From the NCBI GenBank assembly GCA_964522605.1, contig CAZFWV010000454.1, forward strand, positions 1-5,012: 5,012 nt of DNA, given 5' to 3'. The DNA comes from CAVZLD01 sp964522605. Lineage in GTDB: Bacteria; Planctomycetota; Planctomycetia; Pirellulales; Pirellulaceae. Of the stretch, positions 1-5,012 are shown piece by piece; the first letter of the stretch is position 1; every line of letters starts with the position of its first letter. The notes under the pieces are model-generated. The model made no database searches, was not told the origin of the DNA, and saw nothing but the letters and a program-made list of their open reading frames with translations. A program made the position numbers and the translations under genes.

Positions 1-4
1 ATCC

Positions 5-10
5 AAGGAG
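5..10 (+). promoter_or_regulatory. Ribosome binding site of the thioesterase gene
   Basis: AAGGAG lies 9 nt before the ATG at 20, a strong Shine-Dalgarno match at a good distance. It fixes the start of the first gene at 20. The promoter, if there is one here, lies outside the window to the left. Confidence 0.8.
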
Positions 11-19
11 TGAAAAGAG

Positions 20-454
20 ATGTTGAAGGAGCACGAGATTCAACTGCGTGTTCGGTATAACGAAACCGATCCAATGGGCTTCGTTCATCATGCCCATTAT
101 TTGACCTATTTCGAAATCGGGCGGACCGAACTGCTAAGGGCTTCGGGGGGTAATTACCGCCAGATGGAAGAGGACGGCCTGTTGGTCGTTGTCGTCAAGG
201 TCGAATGTCGTTATCACCGACCGGCGCGCTATGATGATTTGCTGACGCTTCGCACCGTGATTGCTCGCGTGACCGCCGCGAAGATCGAGCACCATTACCT
301 GCTGCGTCGCGGAGACGAACTGCTGGTCGAGGCGCGCGTTACCTTGGCGATCGTCAACCGCGAGGGCCAGGTCCAGCGAGTTCCCGACGAGTGGCAGACG
401 GATTCTTCGGAAAGAGGTTTGGGGGGTGTTCGAAAGCGACGAGATTGCGGATGA
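20..454 (+). CDS. Acyl-CoA thioesterase, hotdog fold (4HBT/YbgC-like)
   Basis: A 144-residue cytoplasmic protein of the 4-hydroxybenzoyl-CoA thioesterase/YbgC superfamily, which hydrolyses acyl-CoA thioesters to free acid and CoA. The signature is seen directly: residues 13-40 carry YNETDPMGFVHHAHYLTYFE followed by GRTELLR. Asp17 in ETD is at the position of the catalytic aspartate of the family, with the conserved HHxxYLxYFExGR helix next to it. VVVVKVECRYHRPARYDDLLTL (about 56-77) and the strands at about 80-112 complete the hotdog sheet. Length is normal for the family (about 130-150). The start is fixed by AAGGAG 9 nt upstream. The last 20 residues or so (from about 126) are Arg/Gly-rich and do not look like a family C-terminus. 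A neighbouring frame reads more naturally there, so a small frameshift or sequence error near 391-396 is possible. Substrate cannot be told: the family includes aromatic, short-chain and Tol-Pal-associated members, but no tol genes are visible here. It may be co-transcribed with the transporter that begins 78 nt downstream. Confidence 0.9.
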   Translation: MLKEHEIQLRVRYNETDPMGFVHHAHYLTYFEIGRTELLRASGGNYRQMEEDGLLVVVVKVECRYHRPARYDDLLTLRTVIARVTAAKIEHHYLLRRGDELLVEARVTLAIVNREGQVQRVPDEWQTDSSERGLGGVRKRRDCG

Positions 455-521
455 TGGGGCGAAAACTGGGGCCGAGACTGGATCCGCCAGGCCGGCTTCG
501 AGTTTCTGCACATCGGCTGAT

Positions 522-526
522 AGGAG
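522..526 (+). promoter_or_regulatory. Ribosome binding site of the MFS gene
   Basis: AGGAG ends 6 nt before the ATG at 533 and supports that start. It directly follows a TGA-TAG double stop at 518-523, which is in frame with the thioesterase gene. Confidence 0.75.
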
Positions 527-532
527 TCTGTT

Positions 533-1933
533 ATGCATTCGTCGTCGTTCGAGCCGCCATCGGATCCCTCGGGCTCATTGGATCCCAACCTCCGCGCGCC
601 CTGGTATCGGGAACTCAATCGCTATCACTGGTTTGTCCTCATCGTTGCGGCCCTCGGATGGCTGTTTGACTGCCTGGATCAGCAGTTGTTTATCCTGGCA
701 CGACAGCCGGCGATGAAGGACCTGCTGCCGGCCGTTTCGGATCCCGCGCAGTTCAAGGTCATGGTCGATACGTACTCGACGTACGCGACGTCGATCTTTC
801 TGATCGGTTGGGCTTCCGGCGGACTGCTATTTGGCGTGATGGGAGACCGACTTGGGCGTGCGAAGACGATGCTGATCACGATCCTTGTGTACTCGCTCTT
901 CACAGGGCTGAGTGCGATTTCCGTGAGCTTTTGGGATTTTGCGATTTATCGATTCCTCACGGGGCTGGGTGTGGGAGGCGAGTTCGCCGTCGGCGTGTCG
1001 CTGGTTGCCGAGGTGATGCCCGAACGAGCAAGGCCGTACGCACTCGGCTTGCTGCAGGCACTTTCCGCGATTGGCAACGTGACAGCCGCAGTACTGAATA
1101 TGGTGATGGGGGGATTGGTTGAAGCAGGGCTTGTCGCCAGCGTATGGCGCCCCCTGTTCGTGGTTGGTGCGATCCCCGCGCTGTTAGCCTTGGTTATTCG
1201 GCGGCGATTGAAGGAACCGGAACGCTGGCAGCATCTATCGCACGAAGGCGATGTGGCGCGTCAGTTGGGGTCGTACCGGGCCTTGTTCGCCCACCCGACG
1301 TGGCGCAAGCACGCCTTGATTGGATTGGCGCTCGCCTTCTCGGGTGTCGTGGGCCTGTGGGCTGTCGGATTCTTTACGATGGATCTGATCGGCAATGTGT
1401 TGACTCGCCGCTTCACGGAGGATGGCATGACTCCGAATGAGGTGACCGGACGTGTCGCCTTCTGGAAAGGAATGACCTCCATGATGATTAACTTGGGGGC
1501 ATTCTTGGGAATGTACAGCTTCGGCATTGTGACGCAACGCATCGGGCGTAAGCCGACCTTCGCGATGGCCTTTACGGCAGCCCTGTTGAGCACACTGGCG
1601 GTCTTCGGGTTCTTGAACGAATTCTGGCAGATCTTTGTGCTTGTTCCGATTATGGGCTTCTGCCAGCTATCGCTCTTTGCAGGTTACGCAATCTACTTTC
1701 CGGAACTGTTTCCCACGCATCTCCGGAGCACGGGAACCAGTTTCTGTTACAACGTGGGACGTTTCGTTGCCGCGATCGGTCCGTTCATGTTGGGGCTGTT
1801 GACCAGCAAGGTGTACGCCGACACGGCCGAGCCGCTGCGGTACGCGGGATTGACGATGTGCAGCATCTTCCTGGTCGGATTACTCGTGCTGCCGTTTGCA
1901 CCTGAGACGAAGGGACGGCCACTTCCGGAATAG
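533..1933 (+). CDS. MFS transporter, metabolite:H+ symporter type
   Basis: A 466-residue inner-membrane carrier of the major facilitator superfamily with about 12 predicted membrane helices: roughly 32-56, 82-104, 110-130, 133-158, 168-195, 203-222, 258-285, 308-335, 341-360, 364-388, 400-425 and 435-456. Motif A is seen after TM2 (GVMGDRLGR, 101-109), with a weaker repeat in the second half (GIVTQRIGRK, 331-340). RFLTGLGVGGEFAVG (140-154) in TM4 and the Pro/Arg-rich PELFPTHLRSTGTS (390-403) before TM11 are typical of sugar and organic-acid porters. TM1 has Asp46 and Asp49 (FDCLDQ), resembling the DGxD motif of aromatic-acid:H+ symporters, while the C-terminus PETKGRPLPE is like that of sugar porters. 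The solute is therefore unclear: a sugar, a sugar acid or an aromatic acid. The N-terminal 30 residues are hydrophilic and cytoplasmic. ATG 533 is supported by AGGAG 6 nt upstream. The gene probably shares a transcript with the thioesterase and converges on the GH127 gene. Confidence 0.92.
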   Translation: MHSSSFEPPSDPSGSLDPNLRAPWYRELNRYHWFVLIVAALGWLFDCLDQQLFILARQPAMKDLLPAVSDPAQFKVMVDTYSTYATSIFLIGWASGGLLFGVMGDRLGRAKTMLITILVYSLFTGLSAISVSFWDFAIYRFLTGLGVGGEFAVGVSLVAEVMPERARPYALGLLQALSAIGNVTAAVLNMVMGGLVEAGLVASVWRPLFVVGAIPALLALVIRRRLKEPERWQHLSHEGDVARQLGSYRALFAHPTWRKHALIGLALAFSGVVGLWAVGFFTMDLIGNVLTRRFTEDGMTPNEVTGRVAFWKGMTSMMINLGAFLGMYSFGIVTQRIGRKPTFAMAFTAALLSTLAVFGFLNEFWQIFVLVPIMGFCQLSLFAGYAIYFPELFPTHLRSTGTSFCYNVGRFVAAIGPFMLGLLTSKVYADTAEPLRYAGLTMCSIFLVGLLVLPFAPETKGRPLPE

Positions 1934-2016
1934 CCCAATTGCGCGATGCTGCCATGGTCGAACGCACGCTCTCGCACGGGGAGTGAGTGTGCAAGAACTC
2001 GCATAGGAAGACCGAC

Positions 2017-2096
2017 AACCACGGATGCAACGGAAGCGACGGATGAGGACACGGATTCTTCCGTTCTCATCCGTTCACTCCGTCGGATCCGTGGTT
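2017..2096. repeat. Long imperfect hairpin made of ACGGA words, in a convergent intergenic region
   Basis: The outer arms are a perfect 10-bp inverted repeat, AACCACGGAT (2017-2026) against ATCCGTGGTT (2087-2096). Further in, ACGGATGAG (2039-2047) pairs with CTCATCCGT (2066-2074), and ACGGA (2051-2055) pairs with TCCGT (2060-2064) around a TTCT loop. Between these, CGGA (2031-2034) and TCCG (2079-2082) also line up. The left arm is itself a loose direct repeat of ACGGAT/ACGGAA words at 2021, 2030, 2039 and 2051. It lies between two gene ends (MFS stop at 1933, GH127 stop at 2174), so it could act as a two-way terminator or transcript-end stabiliser, although there is no clear T-tract. Similar ACGGAT/ATCCGT intergenic palindromes are, to my knowledge, dispersed in several environmental phyla. 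The rest of 1934-2173 holds nothing I can name. Confidence 0.6.
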
Positions 2097-2173
2097 CCTT
2101 CTTCGGCGTCAGGTCACGCGCCGGAAGGATCTGAAATCTGTTGCAGCGCAATCAGCGCCGATCTACCGATCGC

Positions 2174-4603
2174 TCACTCGAGGATCACTTCCTGCACGCC
2201 CGCCGACCAGTTTTCCTGAAGCTTGATTTCGATCTTGATCGCCTTGGTTGCGACCGGATCGAACTCGACTTCATTCATGCAGTCCTTCTGCACGGGATAG
2301 GAACCCCGGGCATTCACCGGCTGAAACGAGCCGTCGTCGGCCTGATGCAGAACTCGCCAGGATTCCGGCAAGTGGCATTCGCCGCGACCCGAATCGTCGA
2401 ACCAGTAGATTTTGACCTTTGAGATTTTCTGCGCATCGTCCCAAGCGAACTGTAGCCATTCGGTTGTGCCTTTATGGGGCCAGAAATCGAGCTGGAGTGC
2501 CGACGCATCACCCGAATTTGCGGGCAGATTCTGGTCTTTGATTGCGTCCAGTGAGACGTGGACAAACGATGCGGTTGTCTTGCTGCGGTACGTCAGTGTA
2601 TCTGCCGGCTTCGGGCGGGCAGCGGTCAGAACGCGCGCGGGCCAGACCGTCATCGGAGCGCTGCCGCGATGCGCCCAGGCATAGTACGGGATCGCGGTGA
2701 ATTCACGTCGCGTATCCGGTTCGACACCGCCGTCAGTCGTTCGTTTGGCTGTTTGCGCCGTTCCGTGAACCGTGACGATTCCCCCGAGTAATTCGGGTTG
2801 CAGTTTCGTGGTCAGCGAAGCATCGTCCGGGATCATGAGGTCCAACACGTGGCCGTCGTTATCGTGGCCCTCCAGGCAATAGACGATGGGGCCCCGTTGC
2901 AGTGCGACACGCCCCTGGTTCGATTCGATGTTGGGGTGAGAAGTGATTCGTTGAACCGGCATCGGCAGATCCAACTCGATTACGTCTCCTTTCTTCCACC
3001 GTCGCTCCAACTGAGCGAATCCCTGGCGTAGCACCAGTTCGGCAGGCTGACCGTTCACTTTGAGAGTGATTTCGCCGCCGACCGGATTGAGGAACGCATA
3101 CAGATCGCTGGGAACCGGTTCGTTCCGCGCCCAGCCGGGAATTCGCAGGTAGACGGAAAAATCGGCTTCCTGCTCCGGATCCACCGTCAGCTTGACGCGG
3201 CCCAACCACGGGTACTCGGTCTCTTGCGAGAGCAGTACGCGGTTTCCCGCGGTCTGGACTGTCGCGCTACCCCCCAGATACAGATTGACGTAAAGATCCT
3301 GGTCCTTGCTCGCATAAGCAAAACCGGGCACCGACGGGATGAATCGTGCAACGTTCGAGGGACAGCACGCGCAACCGAACCAAGGGCTCCGTGCATGTTG
3401 GCCCGTTGATTCGAGCACATTCGGATAGAAGAAGCGATCACCCTCGAGCGAGATCCCGGATAATGCCGCGTTGTACATCGTGCGCTCGAGCACGTCCATG
3501 TACTTTGCATCACCGTACATGAGGAACATGCGATGATTCCACAGAACGTTCGCAATCGAGGCGCACGTTTCGCAATAGGCCGTCATGTTCGGCAGCTCGT
3601 AGGGACCCCCGAATCCTTCGTGGCCGCCGGCTGCACCGATTCCACCGGTGATATAGAGCTTCGTGTCGATGACATCCTTCCAGATCGTATTGATCGCGTT
3701 GACGTAGTCCATGTTCCCCGTCAACGCCGCGACGTCGGCCATGCCGGTGTAGAGGTAGGCGGCACGTACGCTGTGCCCGACTGCTTCTGTCTGTTCAACA
3801 ACCGGAACGTGATCTTGTGAGTAGGTGCCGTAGAGGCCTCCGTTCCCGTCCGGTCCGCGGTGACCCAAACGGCCCCGCTGGTCGAGGAAGAACTTCGCCT
3901 GGCGCAGATACTTTTCGTCGCCCGTTGCGCGGTACAGTCGACAGAGGCCAATCTCAATTTCCTGATGACCTGGTGGATCCGTCCGTCGGTCCGGACCAAA
4001 GACGTCGCAGATCAAATCGGCGTTTTTCTTTGCGATCTCAAGGAACGTCCGGTCTCCCGTGACCTCAAAATGAGCCACGGCGGCTTCATACATGTGTCCG
4101 ACACAGTACTGCTCGTGCATCGAGCCAATGTTCGTCCACAGTTTTTCCAGTTGCCGATCCGGCAGGGAGTAAAACGTGTAGAGGTAGCCATCTTCCCACT
4201 GGGCCGCACCGAGGACCCGGATCAGTTGGTCCAAATACAACCGCATCATTCGGTCGGGCTGAACCTGGAGTGAGTACGCGGCACCTTCCATGACCTTGTA
4301 GACGTCCGAATCATTGAAATAGATCCCTTCGTGACCGCCCTCGCGCAGGCCCGCTGCCTTCTCAAAATTGCTGATTCGATCGGTTGCTTCGCACTGCTCA
4401 AAGGCATATGGGATCGTCACCAGCCGGCTTGTTTCCAACCGGGAGGTCCAGAAGGTGTCACGGACGTTGACCTTGCTAAAGGGGACCGGCGTGACGTTAT
4501 AGTCGTTCTGGCGGTTTGCAGCCGATTCGGCAGATCGCCCGGTCGAAGTCGTCAGCAAGGTGAGAATCAAGGTCGAAACAAGAATCGAACGCGGTGGTCT
4601 CAT
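2174..4603 (-). CDS. Secreted GH127 (DUF1680) beta-L-arabinofuranosidase-type hydrolase with C-terminal galactose-binding-like domain
   Basis: An 809-residue secreted glycoside hydrolase. Residues 1-25 form a signal peptide (RPPR, then the hydrophobic ILVSTLILTLLTTS, likely cut after GRSA). Residues about 38-655 match the GH127/DUF1680 fold, an (alpha/alpha)6 barrel followed by beta-domains, ending in the typical IPYYAWAHRG (638-647). By comparison with Bifidobacterium HypBA1, a retaining beta-L-arabinofuranosidase that uses a Zn-bound cysteine as nucleophile, the key residues are present. Glu329 in HEGF fits the acid/base. Glu345 and Cys347 in YCETC (343-347) fit two Zn ligands. Cys413 (nucleophile) and Cys414 are in GCACCPSN (410-417). 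HypBA1 is about 660 residues, and the extra part here (about 675-809) resembles a discoidin/CBM32-like beta-sandwich (LQFAWDDAQKISKVKIYWFD, then SWRVLHQADDG). The exact sugar is not certain, because sister families GH142 and GH146 share this architecture. The start at 4603 is preferred over the longer open frame to 4825 because it is preceded by AAGGAA and gives a clean signal peptide. The gene runs alone in this window and converges on the transporter. Confidence 0.93.
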   Translation of the reverse strand: MRPPRSILVSTLILTLLTTSTGRSAESAANRQNDYNVTPVPFSKVNVRDTFWTSRLETSRLVTIPYAFEQCEATDRISNFEKAAGLREGGHEGIYFNDSDVYKVMEGAAYSLQVQPDRMMRLYLDQLIRVLGAAQWEDGYLYTFYSLPDRQLEKLWTNIGSMHEQYCVGHMYEAAVAHFEVTGDRTFLEIAKKNADLICDVFGPDRRTDPPGHQEIEIGLCRLYRATGDEKYLRQAKFFLDQRGRLGHRGPDGNGGLYGTYSQDHVPVVEQTEAVGHSVRAAYLYTGMADVAALTGNMDYVNAINTIWKDVIDTKLYITGGIGAAGGHEGFGGPYELPNMTAYCETCASIANVLWNHRMFLMYGDAKYMDVLERTMYNAALSGISLEGDRFFYPNVLESTGQHARSPWFGCACCPSNVARFIPSVPGFAYASKDQDLYVNLYLGGSATVQTAGNRVLLSQETEYPWLGRVKLTVDPEQEADFSVYLRIPGWARNEPVPSDLYAFLNPVGGEITLKVNGQPAELVLRQGFAQLERRWKKGDVIELDLPMPVQRITSHPNIESNQGRVALQRGPIVYCLEGHDNDGHVLDLMIPDDASLTTKLQPELLGGIVTVHGTAQTAKRTTDGGVEPDTRREFTAIPYYAWAHRGSAPMTVWPARVLTAARPKPADTLTYRSKTTASFVHVSLDAIKDQNLPANSGDASALQLDFWPHKGTTEWLQFAWDDAQKISKVKIYWFDDSGRGECHLPESWRVLHQADDGSFQPVNARGSYPVQKDCMNEVEFDPVATKAIKIEIKLQENWSAGVQEVILE

Positions 4604-4610
4604 TGCCTGG

Positions 4611-4616
4611 TTCCTT
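4611..4616 (-). promoter_or_regulatory. Ribosome binding site of the GH127 gene (decides its start)
   Basis: On the - strand AAGGAA ends 7 nt before the ATG at 4603. The reading frame stays open for 74 codons further upstream to 4825. That extension is polar, shows no family similarity and would bury the signal peptide, so the site decides in favour of 4603. Confidence 0.75.
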
Positions 4617-4755
4617 AATCGTCGAGAGGTTATGAGGGATTGAGGTGGAACGCGGTGGGGTGACGGACCTGGTTCGGTCGGTCGGTAACGGCGGGAATCG
4701 AAAATCGGGCCTCGTAGAATGCCATTTGCCTGGTCGAAAAGCTTCGTGTTGAACT

Positions 4756-4799
4756 GTTGTGGACCACCCAACTCGAGGTGATAATCTGAGTTGGACAAC
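4756..4799. promoter_or_regulatory. Interrupted palindrome upstream of the GH127 gene (possible operator or leader hairpin)
   Basis: CCAACTC (4768-4774) is an exact inverted copy of GAGTTGG (4788-4794) with 13 nt between them. Just outside, GTTGT (4756-4760) pairs with ACAAC (4795-4799), leaving GGACCAC (4761-4767) as a bulge. Total pairing is 12 bp. It lies 153-196 nt before the GH127 start codon, so it could be an operator or part of the 5' leader. The role is inferred from position only. Confidence 0.3.
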
Positions 4800-4828
4800 G
4801 CCGCGCTCGCAGGACAACTTGACATCGC

Positions 4829-4931
4829 TCGTTTAACCCGCAGCCGCTAGGCGAGGTTCGTTTAACGGCAAGCCGAAGGCGTCGGCTCGCATCGGGCAGA
4901 CGCAGTCGCCTTCGGCTTGCCGTTAAACGAA
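4829..4931. repeat. REP-like palindromic element with TCGTTTAAC ends
   Basis: A perfect 25-bp inverted repeat: the left arm at 4857-4881 begins TTCGTTTAACGGCAAGCCGA and the right arm at 4907-4931 is its exact reverse complement, with a 25-nt spacer at 4882-4906. Just before it, 4829-4853 is a degenerate direct copy of the left arm: TCGTTTAAC, then CAGCCG, then AGGCG. The same TCGTTTAAC word opens both, 29 bp apart. Within the left half, GCAAGCCGA (4868-4876) can instead pair with TCGGCTCGC (4882-4890) at 8 of 9 positions around AGGCG, giving a shorter competing hairpin. This organisation (short units, one direct and one inverted) is like REP/BIME elements mobilised by RAYT transposases. No such transposase gene is in the window, and family membership is inferred. 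Confidence 0.7.
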
Positions 4932-5011
4932 GAATTGGCGCTGTCTGATTCGTCCGTGAAACGATACTGTTCCTCCAATGGGTACTCCGGCTCAAGGAAA
5001 ACTACCGTTGG
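4862..5011 (-). CDS. Possible 3' end of another gene, cut by the window edge
   Basis: On the - strand one frame is open from the right edge for 49 codons and stops at TAA (4862-4864). The first part (VVFLEPEYPLEEQYRFTDES) has a protein-like, acidic composition. The rest (about residue 28 on) is encoded by the REP-like repeat and is low in meaning. If real, it would be a gene upstream of and in the same direction as GH127, whose C-terminus was extended or replaced by the repeat. I do not recognise it. Chance is quite possible over so short a stretch. Confidence 0.22.
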   Translation of the reverse strand, partial: PTVVFLEPEYPLEEQYRFTDESDSANSSFNGKPKATASARCEPTPSACR

Positions 5012-5012
5012 C

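Larger units (their letters stand above)
4604..4828. other. Upstream region of the GH127 gene, no gene recognised
   Basis: About 225 nt between the GH127 start and the REP-like element. Open frames exist on the - strand, including one that continues the GH127 frame, but their translations are low in recognisable motifs and rich in Arg, Pro and Ser, as expected for chance frames in GC-rich DNA. The region must hold the GH127 5' leader and probably its promoter. I could not find a convincing -35/-10 pair. The only structure I can point to is the interrupted palindrome at 4756-4799. Confidence 0.5.

Noticed and set aside
134..538. Open frames on the - strand across the thioesterase gene
   Set aside because: They lie antisense to a well-supported gene, show no recognisable motif or RBS and are typical shadows in GC-rich DNA.
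1964..1992. 8-bp stem (GCACGCTC against GAGTGTGC, one G-T pair) with a 13-nt loop, 30 nt after the MFS stop
   Set aside because: Looks a little like a terminator, but the loop is large and no T-tract follows. Too weak to call.
1747..2219. Small open frames on both strands around the MFS/GH127 junction
   Set aside because: Their translations are rich in Arg and Ser and follow the ACGGA repeat or the antisense of the MFS gene. No RBS or family match.
4675..4686. Three tandem CGGT units
   Set aside because: Too short to mean anything in GC-rich DNA.
4819..4824. TTGACA on the + strand, resembling a -35 box
   Set aside because: No -10 box at the right distance and no + strand gene downstream in the window.
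4630..4995. 121-codon open frame on the - strand upstream of GH127
   Set aside because: Starts with a poor TTG codon, runs straight through the palindromic repeat, is rich in Arg and Ser and has no motif. Probably non-coding.

Overview
The window looks like ordinary chromosomal sequence from a moderately GC-rich environmental bacterium. My best guess is a planctomycete of the Pirellulales type. That rests on the style of the proteins (a secreted GH127-family hydrolase with an extra C-terminal domain, a planctomycete-like MFS carrier) and on intergenic hairpin repeats of a kind I associate with that group. It is inference, since no ribosomal or other marker gene is present.

Layout. Left part, + strand: a hotdog-fold acyl-CoA thioesterase (20-454), then after 78 nt an MFS transporter (533-1933). 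Both have clear Shine-Dalgarno sequences and could be co-transcribed. Middle: a 240-nt convergent intergenic region (1934-2173) containing a long imperfect hairpin built from repeated ACGGA words (2017-2096), which may end transcription from both sides. Right part, - strand: a large secreted glycoside hydrolase of family GH127/DUF1680 (2174-4603; beta-L-arabinofuranosidase type) with all catalytic and zinc-binding residues in place and a C-terminal galactose-binding-like domain. The last 409 nt (4604-5012) are its upstream region. They hold a small interrupted palindrome (4756-4799), a REP-like element with a perfect 25-bp inverted repeat and a degenerate extra copy (4829-4931), and possibly the tail of another - strand gene that enters at the right edge.

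How the genes may work together. The GH127 enzyme would release L-arabinofuranose (or a related sugar) from plant- or algal-type glycans in the periplasm or outside the cell. The MFS carrier imports or exports a small organic solute, and its closing PETKG-type signature is shared with sugar porters. Whether it carries the sugar released by the hydrolase is only a neighbourhood inference, because the two genes are convergent and not in one operon. The thioesterase is a housekeeping-type enzyme.

I found no CRISPR array, tRNA, rRNA, transposase or phage gene, and nothing that amounts to a new multi-gene system. The most interesting material is the pair of intergenic repeat structures and the uncertain C-terminus of the thioesterase.
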